From contig JBBAKN010000001.1 of assembly GCA_040403555.1 (NCBI GenBank), forward strand, positions 248,001 to 312,000: DNA of 64,000 nucleotides, in the 5' to 3' direction. A model generated the notes under the pieces. That model was not told the origin of the DNA and searched no databases. It saw only the letters and a program-made list of their open reading frames with translations. The DNA is from JAIPAN01 sp040403555. GTDB taxonomy: Bacteria > Bacteroidota > Bacteroidia > Sphingobacteriales > Sphingobacteriaceae. Positions 34,346 through 42,983 of the stretch are shown here, one piece after another. The position numbers were made by a program, and so were the translations under genes. Position 1 is the first letter of the stretch. Each line of letters begins with the position of its first letter.

Positions 34346-37144
34346 TTAGAATGAATAATTAAACGATAAAGACACATTGGTACCTAATTTGGTTTTATAA
34401 ATTTCATCGTCAACAAATTGGGTGTATTTTTTATTGCTATTGCGGTCGAAATAAAACACACTCCGTTGATTTAAAATATCGCCTAAATTCAATTTAAACT
34501 CTCCTTTGGATTTAAACGTTTTTATACCAATCTGAAAATCTAACACATCGCGGGGGTCTTCCCACACGTTTGGAAATGTAGTACCACCTACCCGGAAAAT
34601 ACGACGGCCAACTCGGTTGTATAAGAGATTGAAATTGAGCTTATTGTTTAAGGTACTGTGTTGCAAGCCGGCATTAACTACATAAGGCGATTGTCCAATT
34701 AAGGGGCGCCCTGCACTGTTTGGATTTTGGTCGCCTGCAAAATTTACCTCGGAGTGAATGATAGATACATTGGTATAAAATGTGGTGCGTTCAAAGAAGG
34801 CTCTATCTGATAAGAATTTTAAATTTTTTCTGAATTCAAGTTCAAATCCAAAGGTGGTTGCTTTTGCGGCATTGCTGTACGAAATATCTGGTGTAGAGTT
34901 TACATCGTAAAAAGTAGCTTCGATAGCGTTGGTGAATTTTTTATAAAATGCCGAGATCGAAAATATTTGACCTGCAGCTGGATAGGTCTCAAAGCGTAAA
35001 TCGGCATTTAAAATTTGGGTGCGTTTTAAATCTTGGTTTCCTTTTTGCACCGCTGATTGTTCGTAATCGTAATAAGAGAATGGCGCCAATTCTCTAAACT
35101 CGGGGCGGGCAACAGTTTGATAAATCGAAGCTCTTAAATTGCTTTTTTCGGTTAAGCCCAAAGTAAGGTTTAGCGATGGGAGAAGATCTAATTGATTACG
35201 TTTAACCTTTGGCTTGAGGGGATCAAAAGTTTCGAGTTCTAGGTTAAATTGCTCGGCACGTAGGCCCCAAACTACACGCAATTTTTCAGCCAATTGATTA
35301 TCGAGCATGAAGTAACCAGCATTTACCATCGAATTAGAGATATAGCGATCGGCGTCGTTGGGAATTTCGTCTAACTTATATAAGCCTTGATTGATTAAAT
35401 CGTTTCCAAAAACGGTACCCAATGAACGCTCACGTATAGCATTGGCGTTGGGATCAAAGGAATTTAATGTTAAACCAATGAAACGCACATCAAAATTACG
35501 GTTTCGGTAAATGGAACTGAAACCCGTTTTTAAACTTCCTTTGTTGGCTTTTTTAGATAAGGGAAAACTTAAATTTACTTCGCCGTTAAAAATATCTTCA
35601 GTTAAATTGGAGAATAAACGACTATTGGTTCTATCAAGAGATGTAATAGTAGCTGAATAATTTACATTCGGATTGTTAATATCTGCTTGGTTTTTGATAT
35701 AGCTAATTTTACGTTGATCGGGTTGATTATTTATGACGTTACTATAACCCAATACCCATTTTAATTTGGTTTTCGATTCACCAAATTTATGTTCCCCTTC
35801 TAAAGATGATTTAAGTAGGGTTTTTTGAATAAAATCGAATGCAAAAAACTTGGTTGCATTGGATTGGCCAAAATTCAAACCCGAACGGCTCAAATATTGA
35901 TCGTCTTGTATGCGGTTATAAATGTTTTTCAAGGTAATTTTATTGTTGCCAAATAAATAGGAGAAATTGGCTAAACCGCCCACTGTGGTAGAAAATTTAT
36001 AGGTTTGATCTTTATAATCAAATTCACCAGCTAAATTTCTAGAAATTTCTGGGTTTACGTTTTGTGCATTTCGGTACGAAAGGGAAATAATGGCACCTAA
36101 ACGGTTACCGCTTTTTTCATAATCTTTTACTCTACCAACCGTAAATTGGTAATTTTGACCTAAAAAAGCAGTTGAATTAAAAACAGCATAATCGTTATTT
36201 AGCGAACGGATGGCTGCAATATTTTGAATATTTTGGCCATTGGGAATATTGGAAATACTGGTTCTGCTAGGAAAATTTGCAGGTAAATTTCTCGTATTGT
36301 TGAAACCTAAATAATCAGCAGCTGTTTTTTCATTGCCCTTAAAATCTTTAAAAGTAGATTGTGAATTGTAGCTATATCCCACTCCGTATGATAAGAAATT
36401 CTGATCTGGGATATCTTTAGTTAAAATCTGAACAGCACCACCGGCAAAATCTCCAGACATATCTGGTGTAGCGGTTTTGCTAATCACAATATTATCAATC
36501 ATGTTCGAAGGAACAATATCGAAAGAGAAAGCTTTACGGTTTGGCTCAGAACTTGGTAAGGCGCCATTGTCTAATGTTGCAGAGTTATAGCGATCACTCA
36601 AACCACGTACAATTACAAATTTGTTATCTTGAATGGTAGCACCGCTCACACGTTTCAACACATCGGCCGTATTTTTATCGGGCGATTTTTTTATTGATTC
36701 GGCAGAAACACCATCAGATATACGAGAACTATTTTTTTGCTGAGCGTATAAGGTATTGGTACTTTCTTGTTTAGCAGAAGCAGTAATAACCACTTCCTTT
36801 AAATTTTGTGTAAGGGCTTCATCCATTACAATATCTAGGGTGGTTGTTTTACTAGTTAGCACCTCAATATCTGTAATTTGTTTAGTTTGATAGCCTATAT
36901 AAGAAAAAAGCAAGGTGTATTTTCCTGGCTTTAGTCCGGCTAATACGTATTGGCCGTTTACATTGGTAGAAACTCCAGAAGTAGTTCCAGAAATTTTAAC
37001 CGATAAGCCGATTAGCGTTTCACCTGTTTTTTTGTCTGTAATTTTTCCAAAAATCTTACCAGATTCTTGCGCTTTAACTTGAATTGCAGTTGCTACCATC
37101 ACGATAGCTAGCATACATACACTTTTAAATAGTTTTAATTTCAC
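34346..37144 (-). CDS. TonB-dependent receptor with carboxypeptidase-regulatory-like domain
   Basis: Outer-membrane active transporter (932 aa). A signal peptide (about 1-25) is followed by a carboxypeptidase-D-regulatory-like domain (GKIFGKITDKKTGETLIG to IGYQTKQITDIEV, about 30-110). A plug (about 120-250: DVLKRVSGATIQ, RGLSDRYNSATLDN) and a C-terminal 22-strand-type barrel follow, ending in aromatic SLSFNYSF. Its promoter has TAGGTTTG at 37166. Four 11-bp-spaced direct repeats resembling a Pho box lie just upstream. The substrate is unknown. Confidence 0.9.
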   Translation of the reverse strand: MKLKLFKSVCMLAIVMVATAIQVKAQESGKIFGKITDKKTGETLIGLSVKISGTTSGVSTNVNGQYVLAGLKPGKYTLLFSYIGYQTKQITDIEVLTSKTTTLDIVMDEALTQNLKEVVITASAKQESTNTLYAQQKNSSRISDGVSAESIKKSPDKNTADVLKRVSGATIQDNKFVIVRGLSDRYNSATLDNGALPSSEPNRKAFSFDIVPSNMIDNIVISKTATPDMSGDFAGGAVQILTKDIPDQNFLSYGVGYSYNSQSTFKDFKGNEKTAADYLGFNNTRNLPANFPSRTSISNIPNGQNIQNIAAIRSLNNDYAVFNSTAFLGQNYQFTVGRVKDYEKSGNRLGAIISLSYRNAQNVNPEISRNLAGEFDYKDQTYKFSTTVGGLANFSYLFGNNKITLKNIYNRIQDDQYLSRSGLNFGQSNATKFFAFDFIQKTLLKSSLEGEHKFGESKTKLKWVLGYSNVINNQPDQRKISYIKNQADINNPNVNYSATITSLDRTNSRLFSNLTEDIFNGEVNLSFPLSKKANKGSLKTGFSSIYRNRNFDVRFIGLTLNSFDPNANAIRERSLGTVFGNDLINQGLYKLDEIPNDADRYISNSMVNAGYFMLDNQLAEKLRVVWGLRAEQFNLELETFDPLKPKVKRNQLDLLPSLNLTLGLTEKSNLRASIYQTVARPEFRELAPFSYYDYEQSAVQKGNQDLKRTQILNADLRFETYPAAGQIFSISAFYKKFTNAIEATFYDVNSTPDISYSNAAKATTFGFELEFRKNLKFLSDRAFFERTTFYTNVSIIHSEVNFAGDQNPNSAGRPLIGQSPYVVNAGLQHSTLNNKLNFNLLYNRVGRRIFRVGGTTFPNVWEDPRDVLDFQIGIKTFKSKGEFKLNLGDILNQRSVFYFDRNSNKKYTQFVDDEIYKTKLGTNVSLSFNYSF

Positions 37145-37165
37145 TTTGCTTTAATTTAGTTGCTG

Positions 37166-37173
37166 CAAACCTA
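37166..37173 (-). promoter_or_regulatory. TAnnTTTG -7 element of the TonB receptor gene
   Basis: TAGGTTTG, then CAGCAA, lies 21 nt before the receptor ATG. The Pho-box-like repeats begin 9 bp upstream of it and cover the -33 region. Confidence 0.65.
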
Positions 37174-37182
37174 CCTGCATAG

Positions 37183-37221
37183 TGTTAGCCCCGAGTTAGC
37201 TTAATGTTAAGGAAAAGTTAA
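37183..37221 (-). promoter_or_regulatory. Pho-box-like array of four 11-bp-spaced repeats
   Basis: Minus-strand hexamers TTAACT, TTAACA, CTAACT and CTAACA start exactly 11 bp apart. This matches the direct-repeat layout bound by PhoB/PhoP-type response regulators. It overlaps the -33 region of the receptor promoter, the usual activator position, and lies about 60 bp from the divergent promoter at 37283. Confidence 0.6.
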
Positions 37222-37282
37222 GTGCTTCAAAATTTATCCACATTTTACGTAGCGGGAGTACCTAAACATGGAAATAAAGCGT

Positions 37283-37290
37283 TATATTTG
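37283..37290 (+). promoter_or_regulatory. TAnnTTTG -7 element of the H1-like gene
   Basis: TATATTTG lies 26 nt before the ATG at 37317; the same divergent gap also serves the TonB receptor. Confidence 0.6.
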
Positions 37291-37316
37291 ACTATATCAC
37301 GTAAAAATTAGTAACA

Positions 37317-37748
37317 ATGAAAAAACTAGAGACGAAAATTAGTAAGAAAACACCCAAGCAAGATTTACTCGAAAAACTATCAACTAAATTACATCAGGCC
37401 GTAAAAAGTTTAGGTGTAGACTCTGTTTTACTGAGCAACAAAATTGAAAAATCAGCAAAAAAACTAGTTAAGAGTGTATTGAAGAAAAAAGCAGCAACAG
37501 CGAAAAAAGTAAACAAGCCACTTGTTTCTACTGTATCCATTAAAAAAAACATTCAAACAAAACCAGTAAAAACATCTACAACTACTAGCCCAGCAAAGCC
37601 AAAGGTTAGTGCAGCAAAACCAAAAGTTAGCGCATCGAAGCCTAAGTTTAGTACAGCAAAGCCAAAGGTTAGCGCATCGAAGCCTAAGGCTAGCGCCTTA
37701 AAGCCTAAAACGAGCCCAAAAACAACAACTACGAAGAAAACCTCTTAA
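37317..37748 (+). CDS. Histone H1-like lysine-rich repeat protein
   Basis: A 143-aa, very basic protein. Residues 1-60 are probably helical (DLLEKLSTKLHQAVKSLGVD, then KIEKSAKKLVKSVLKKK). Residues 61-93 are a Lys/Thr/Ser linker. Residues 94-135 are six heptads KPKxSxx, resembling the tail of histone H1 and of AlgP-type proteins of pseudomonads. No signal peptide. It has its own promoter and lies 100 bp upstream of ppk on the same strand. DNA binding through the SPKK-like tail is expected; association with polyphosphate is a hypothesis based on the neighbour and on AlgP. Confidence 0.75.
   Translation: MKKLETKISKKTPKQDLLEKLSTKLHQAVKSLGVDSVLLSNKIEKSAKKLVKSVLKKKAATAKKVNKPLVSTVSIKKNIQTKPVKTSTTTSPAKPKVSAAKPKVSASKPKFSTAKPKVSASKPKASALKPKTSPKTTTTKKTS
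37596..37721 (+). repeat. Six tandem 21-bp repeats encoding KPKxSxx
   Basis: Six in-frame 21-bp units such as AAGCCAAAGGTTAGTGCAGC run inside the H1-like gene. Units 2 and 4 differ by few bases, so the array could change copy number without frameshift. Confidence 0.85.
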
Positions 37749-37848
37749 TTCATTTTTTACCTCCAATTCGATAAACTTCATATTCAGTTAACATAGTTTT
37801 TTTTAGAATTGTAGGACTCCTTGAATAAAGCTAGGAGCTTGATGTTGT

Positions 37849-39900
37849 ATGAACTCTAAAAAAATACCATTCTTAAACAGAGAAATAAGCTGGCTATATT
37901 TTAACGATAGGGTGTTGCAAGAAGCGGCAGATAAAAGTGTGCCCTTACTTGAGAGATTACGTTTTTTAGCCATTTTTTCCTCCAACCTAGACGAATTTTA
38001 TAGAGTGCGTATAGCCATTCTTAACAGGTTGGCACGCACCAATAACAAATTCAACGATGTATTGGGCTACAACCCCAAAAAACTACTAAACCAAATTCGG
38101 TCTATTGTAGTAACGCAAGAAAAAAAGTTTAATTCACTGTTTGAAACACAGTTAGTGAAACAACTAGCCGAAAACAAAATCTTTATCCTAAACGAACATC
38201 AATTAAATGTTAGTCGGGGAGAATTTGTTCGAAACCACTTTAACGAGCAAATACTCTCTACACTTGTTCCCATCATTTTAACAGACGAATTACCCTTCCC
38301 CGAATTAAAAGATAGGTACGAGTATTTCTTTATTAAACTCACAAAAAAATCTCGAAAATCTAAAGAGAAATATGCACTCATTGAGCTACCTAAGAATCTT
38401 AAGCGTTTTTTAGTATTGCCTCAAACCAACCAATTGCAATTTGTAATTCTTGTTGACGATATTATTCGGTACTGCTTAAAAGACATATTTTATACCCTAG
38501 ATTACGATACCATTGAGGCCTATACCATACAATTAACCCGCGATGCCGAACTCGACTTATCGCACGATGTGAGTGATAAGTTTATAGATGTATTAACCAA
38601 AAGTTTGCAAAAACGCAGGTACGGAAAACCCATGCGTTTGTTATATGACCGTGAAATGCCCGCAGAAATGTGTGCTTTTCTAGTATCGAAACTGCATTTA
38701 AGCAACGATAGTTTAATACCTGGCAATCGGTATCATAATTTTAAAGACTTTATAAACTTCCCCAATGTAGGCAACCCGGCTTTAGAATATGAAAAACAAC
38801 TGCCCTTAAAAATTTCGGAATTAGATTTAGGAACCAGTATTTTAAACCAAATTGCCGAAAAAGACTATTTAGTAAACCTACCCTACCAATCTTTCGATTA
38901 CATTATACACTTTTTACGTGAGGCAGCCATTGACCCTAAAGTAAAAGAAATAAAAATAACGCTCTACCGCTTGGCAGAAAACTCAAGCATTATCAATGCA
39001 CTCATAAACGCCGCAAAAAATGGCAAAAAAGTACATTGTTTCTTAGAGTTAAAGGCCCGTTTTGATGAAGAAGCTAATATTTATTGGACCGATAAGCTAA
39101 GAGACGGAGGTGTACATGTAGATTTTGGCATTTGGGATTTTAAAGTACACTCTAAAATTTGCTTAGTTACCCGTTTAGAAAAACGAAAAAAAGTATACTA
39201 TGCAAACCTCTCTACCGGTAACTTTAACGAAAAAACGGCAAAATTATACTGCGATCATAGCTTATTTACTGCAAACCAACTTATAACCAACGAAGTGCAA
39301 CGTGTATTTACTGGTTTGCTTAAAAAAACATTTTATAAAGACTACAAACAGCTTATTGTATCCCCGCTAGAAAGTAGAAAAAAACTATTCCATTTAATTG
39401 ATTCGGAAATAACACATGCCAAAAAAGGCAAAGAGGCCTATATAATTCTAAAAATGAATAGCCTAACCGACCATAAAATAATTGAAAAACTATACCAAGC
39501 CAGCCAAGCAGGCGTTAAAATTGAGTTAATTATTAGAGGTATGTGCTCTTTACTACCAGGCATAAAAGGTTATAGCGAAAATATCAACATCATAAGTATA
39601 ATAGATAGATACCTAGAACACGCTCGAGTGTGGATTTTTGGTAACAAAGAAGACGAAAAAATATACCTCAGTTCTGCCGATTTAATGACCCGAAATTTAG
39701 ATCATAGACTAGAAGTAGGTTTCCCGATTCTAGATCCATACATCAAACTACAAATACGAGATATCATAGATTTGCAATTGAGAGATAATACCAAAGCAAG
39801 AATCATTCAACCAAATGGCTTATCGCCACGCAAAAAACCGAAGAAAAATAATACCTTTCGGGCACAAACCGATACCTATACCTATTTAAAAAATTTATAA
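37849..39900 (+). CDS. ppk: Polyphosphate kinase 1
   Basis: Reversibly polymerises ATP gamma-phosphate into inorganic polyphosphate (683 aa). The N-terminal domain starts LNREISWLYFNDRVLQEA. The middle head domain leads to two phospholipase-D-like domains carrying the autophosphorylated histidine in KVHSKICLV and the second histidine in YLEHARVWIFG. SSADLMTRNLDHR is also conserved. A weak CTCCT/AGGAG hairpin lies in the 100-bp leader. ppx starts on the base after its stop, so the two form an operon. The H1-like gene upstream may be co-transcribed. Confidence 0.95.
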   Translation: MNSKKIPFLNREISWLYFNDRVLQEAADKSVPLLERLRFLAIFSSNLDEFYRVRIAILNRLARTNNKFNDVLGYNPKKLLNQIRSIVVTQEKKFNSLFETQLVKQLAENKIFILNEHQLNVSRGEFVRNHFNEQILSTLVPIILTDELPFPELKDRYEYFFIKLTKKSRKSKEKYALIELPKNLKRFLVLPQTNQLQFVILVDDIIRYCLKDIFYTLDYDTIEAYTIQLTRDAELDLSHDVSDKFIDVLTKSLQKRRYGKPMRLLYDREMPAEMCAFLVSKLHLSNDSLIPGNRYHNFKDFINFPNVGNPALEYEKQLPLKISELDLGTSILNQIAEKDYLVNLPYQSFDYIIHFLREAAIDPKVKEIKITLYRLAENSSIINALINAAKNGKKVHCFLELKARFDEEANIYWTDKLRDGGVHVDFGIWDFKVHSKICLVTRLEKRKKVYYANLSTGNFNEKTAKLYCDHSLFTANQLITNEVQRVFTGLLKKTFYKDYKQLIVSPLESRKKLFHLIDSEITHAKKGKEAYIILKMNSLTDHKIIEKLYQASQAGVKIELIIRGMCSLLPGIKGYSENINIISIIDRYLEHARVWIFGNKEDEKIYLSSADLMTRNLDHRLEVGFPILDPYIKLQIRDIIDLQLRDNTKARIIQPNGLSPRKKPKKNNTFRAQTDTYTYLKNL

Positions 39901-40782
39901 TTGAGATACGCCGCCATAGATATTGGCTCTAACGCCATACGATTATTAATAGCTGACATATTTACAAAAGGAAAGACCCACACCTTTAAAAAAAATACGC
40001 TTCTACGCATTCCCCTACGCTTAGGCGAAGATGCCTTTATGCATCAACGCATTTCTGAAGAAAAAGCAGAGCAACTCATTAAAACCATTTTTTCCTTCGC
40101 CCTGCTTATGGATGTATATCAGGTAGATGATTACATGGCTTGTGCAACATCAGCCATGCGTGAGGCTAAAAACGGACCAGAATTGGTTAAAAAAATCTTC
40201 AAAACCTGTAACATTAAAATTAATATTGTTGAGGGGCAAGAGGAGGCAAATATTATTTATGCTAGCCATATAGAACAAGTACTAGATCAAGATAAAAACT
40301 ACTTATATATAGATGTTGGTGGAGGTAGTACCGAATTATCTGTTTTTTCGTCTACCAATTTAGTTGCATCCAAATCATTTGATATTGGCACCATTAGAAT
40401 TCTGGATAAAAAAGTAAAACCCGAAAATTGGACTAATGCAAAAGAATGGTTGAAAAAAATGGGTACAACCCATCCGAATTTAACAGCCATAGGTACCGGT
40501 GGAAACATCAACAAAATATACCGTTTGGCCAATTTAAAAGAGGGTGAAAGCCTATCTACCAAAAAATTTAGCCAAGTAGCCAAACAATTGCAAGCCCTAA
40601 CCTTAGAGCAACGCATTGTAGAACTAGGTTTAAAGCCCGACCGAGCAGATGTAATCATTCCGGCTTGTGAAATTTATGCCAATTTATTTAAATGGGCCAA
40701 TGTAAAAGAAACCATTGTACCAAGTGTAGGCTTGGTTGATGGAATTATTCAATTACTTATCGATAAAAATTTAGGTAACTAA
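39901..40782 (+). CDS. ppx: Ppx/GppA family exopolyphosphatase
   Basis: Phosphatase of the actin-like ATPase superfamily, hydrolysing terminal phosphate of polyphosphate or possibly pppGpp (293 aa). AAIDIGSNAIRLL (4-16) and YLYIDVGGGSTELS (about 138-151) are the phosphate-binding loops. It is the short form, lacking the C-terminal HD-like domain of E. coli Ppx. The start is TTG, immediately after the ppk stop. Its own stop interlocks (CTAA) with the convergent DUF962 gene. Confidence 0.9.
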   Translation: MRYAAIDIGSNAIRLLIADIFTKGKTHTFKKNTLLRIPLRLGEDAFMHQRISEEKAEQLIKTIFSFALLMDVYQVDDYMACATSAMREAKNGPELVKKIFKTCNIKINIVEGQEEANIIYASHIEQVLDQDKNYLYIDVGGGSTELSVFSSTNLVASKSFDIGTIRILDKKVKPENWTNAKEWLKKMGTTHPNLTAIGTGGNINKIYRLANLKEGESLSTKKFSQVAKQLQALTLEQRIVELGLKPDRADVIIPACEIYANLFKWANVKETIVPSVGLVDGIIQLLIDKNLGN

Positions 40783-41282
40783 TACTTTATACCCGCTTTT
40801 TTAAACAGAAAGTGTATGAGCCAAATAGGGCCAATTAATAAAAACTTCAAATCATCAAAAAAAGAAGGTTTTTTACCTTCAATTTTATGACCGATAAATT
40901 GGCCAGCCCAAGCCAAAACAAAAATACCTAAACAGCTTTGCCACATGGCGGGGCCTCCTAGTGCTGCCCATTTTTCTAGCGCAATAATACCCCCAGAAAA
41001 AACAAACATGAGTAAAAGCATGACATATGACAATACCGGAGATAAGCGGTAGTAGTAATAAATGGAGAAGGCAATAAAAAAAGAAGCCCAATTGATATAA
41101 CCTTGGTATTCACCTAAAAAACTCAATGTTGGGAACGGAATTGACCAAATAAGCCCAAAAAGACTAAATACAATAGCTGGCACACAAATCCAATGAATGG
41201 TTTTGTTGGTGTGGTTTTGGTGGCTTTCTGCGTATTTTTCGAAATACACATCTACCGGGCGAAGGGTTTGTTTTGTAGCCAT
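40779..41282 (-). CDS. DUF962/Mpo1-like integral membrane protein
   Basis: A 167-aa protein of the DUF962 (YGL010w/Mpo1-like) family. VDVYFEKYAESHQNHTNKTIHWICVP carries the conserved histidines; four membrane segments follow (about 32-50, 62-78, 82-100, 108-128). The yeast member is a Fe-dependent dioxygenase of 2-hydroxy fatty acids; whether the bacterial protein does this is not established. It lies 6 bp downstream of rny on the same strand, so it is probably co-transcribed. Confidence 0.8.
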   Translation of the reverse strand: MATKQTLRPVDVYFEKYAESHQNHTNKTIHWICVPAIVFSLFGLIWSIPFPTLSFLGEYQGYINWASFFIAFSIYYYYRLSPVLSYVMLLLMFVFSGGIIALEKWAALGGPAMWQSCLGIFVLAWAGQFIGHKIEGKKPSFFDDLKFLLIGPIWLIHFLFKKAGIKY

Positions 41283-41288
41283 ATTTAC

Positions 41289-42842
41289 TTATTTAGCAAA
41301 AGCAACCGAACGTGTTTCACGAATAACGGTTACTTTAATTTGTCCAGGATAAGTCATTTCAGTTTGAATACGGTTCGAAATATCGGCGGCCAACACTTCT
41401 GCTTCTGCGTCGGTAACGCGTTCGCTTTCTACCACTACCCGTAATTCTCTACCGGCTTGTATCGCAAAGGTTTTTTCTACCCCTGGGTACGATAAAGCCA
41501 ACGATTCTAATTCTTTTAACCGCTTAATGTAGCTTTCAACTACCTCACGGCGGGCACCCGGTCGGGCACCAGAAATGGCATCACAAGCCTGAATAATTGG
41601 CGAAATCATAGAAGTCATTTCTATCTCGTCGTGGTGAGCACCAATGGCGTTACACACTTCCGGATGTTCTTTATACTTCTCGGCCAATTGCATGCCCAAA
41701 AGTGCGTGTGGCAATTCGGGGTTATCATCAGGCACTTTACCAATATCGTGGAGCAAGCCCGCACGTTTAGCTAATTTTACGTTTAAGCCTAATTCGGCAG
41801 CCATGGTGGCACAAAAATTAGCTACCTCACGTGAGTGTTGCAGTAAGTTTTGTCCGTACGATGAACGGTAACGCATACGACCCACCATACGAATTAACTC
41901 AGGGTGTAAACCATGAATACCCAAATCGATAACGGTACGTTCTCCAATTTCTACAATCTCGTCTTCAATTTGTTTTTTGGTTTTGGCTACCACTTCCTCA
42001 ATACGGGCTGGGTGAATACGACCATCGGTTACCAAACGGTGTAAAGCCAAACGGGCAATTTCTCTACGCACCGGATCAAAGCCCGATAAAATGATTGCCT
42101 CTGGAGTATCGTCTACAATAATTTCAATACCGGTAGCCGCTTCAAGGGCTCTAATATTACGTCCTTCACGACCAATAACACGACCTTTAACCTCATCACT
42201 TTCGATATTGAAAATAGATACGGTATTTTCGATGGCACTCTCGGTAGCGGTACGCTGAATGGTTTGAATAACCACCTTTTTAGCTTCTTTAGAGGCCGTT
42301 AGCTTGGCTTCGTCCACAATGTCTTTAATCTGCATCATGGCTTGCGTACGGGCCTCTTCTTTCAGCGCTTCTACCATTTGGTTTTTTGCTTCCTCGGCCG
42401 ATAAATTGGCTAAGGTTTCCAATTGGCTTACCTGCTGGGCTTTCACTAAATCAAGTTCTTCTTGCTTTTTACGAGTCAATTCCGTTTGCTTTTCAAAATT
42501 CTGGCGGCTTTGATCTAAATCCTGCTCTTTGCGGCTTAAATGCTCTAGCTTTTGGTTGAGCGATTGCTCTTTCTGGCGTAAGCTATTTTCCCGCTGGTTG
42601 GCTTGGTTGTTTTTTTCACTAATTTCTTGCTCGTGTTCCGATTTCATTTGCAAGAACTTCTCTTTAGCCTCTAATAATTTATTTTTTCGTAAGATTTCCG
42701 CATTTTCTTCGGCATCTCTCAAAATTTTCTTGGCTTTTGCCTGAGCGGCAACTTCTTCACTTTGGTAAAAACGTTTCAACATAAACCTGCCGGTACCAAG
42801 ACCAAACAGTAAACTTCCTACCACATATGCTATTATTTCCAT
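41289..42842 (-). CDS. rny: Ribonuclease Y
   Basis: Membrane-anchored endoribonuclease that starts mRNA decay. An N-terminal membrane segment (about 2-20) is followed by a long coiled coil rich in Glu/Lys/Gln (25-200). A KH domain (VKGRVIGREGRNIRALE, about 215) and an HD domain (LLHDIGKVPDD, about 352) complete it. I start at ATG 42842 (MEIIAYVV), which puts the membrane helix at the N-terminus; the start at 42872 would lie in the leader. The gap upstream holds a candidate 6S RNA. Confidence 0.93.
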   Translation of the reverse strand: MEIIAYVVGSLLFGLGTGRFMLKRFYQSEEVAAQAKAKKILRDAEENAEILRKNKLLEAKEKFLQMKSEHEQEISEKNNQANQRENSLRQKEQSLNQKLEHLSRKEQDLDQSRQNFEKQTELTRKKQEELDLVKAQQVSQLETLANLSAEEAKNQMVEALKEEARTQAMMQIKDIVDEAKLTASKEAKKVVIQTIQRTATESAIENTVSIFNIESDEVKGRVIGREGRNIRALEAATGIEIIVDDTPEAIILSGFDPVRREIARLALHRLVTDGRIHPARIEEVVAKTKKQIEDEIVEIGERTVIDLGIHGLHPELIRMVGRMRYRSSYGQNLLQHSREVANFCATMAAELGLNVKLAKRAGLLHDIGKVPDDNPELPHALLGMQLAEKYKEHPEVCNAIGAHHDEIEMTSMISPIIQACDAISGARPGARREVVESYIKRLKELESLALSYPGVEKTFAIQAGRELRVVVESERVTDAEAEVLAADISNRIQTEMTYPGQIKVTVIRETRSVAFAK

Positions 42843-42859
42843 TTTGTTTATAAATAATA

Positions 42860-42955
42860 AAACCGTTAACAATTCTTAAGTGCAAGCATGTGTATTCGTG
42901 GCTTGCTCGAAGCAACGAATAGCTAGCTAGTGAAACCTAAAAACCTTAACGGCTT
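42860..42955 (-). ncRNA. Candidate 6S RNA (6S-Flavo-like) between zapA and rny
   Basis: A non-coding RNA of about 95 nt can be drawn here on the minus strand. The ends GCCGTTAA and TTAACGGT pair over 8 bp. The apical part has TATTCGT/ACGAATA (7 bp) capped by TTGCT-TCG-AGCAA. The regions between form large internal bubbles. The 3' stem is followed by TTTTATTATTT. An alternative GCAAGC/GCTTGC pairing exists. A closing stem, central bubble and location next to zapA are typical of 6S RNA. It starts about 30 nt after the zapA stop, so processing from zapA mRNA is possible. Confidence 0.5.
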
Positions 42956-42983
42956 ATATAAAACTCAATATTATAAAAAAGTA

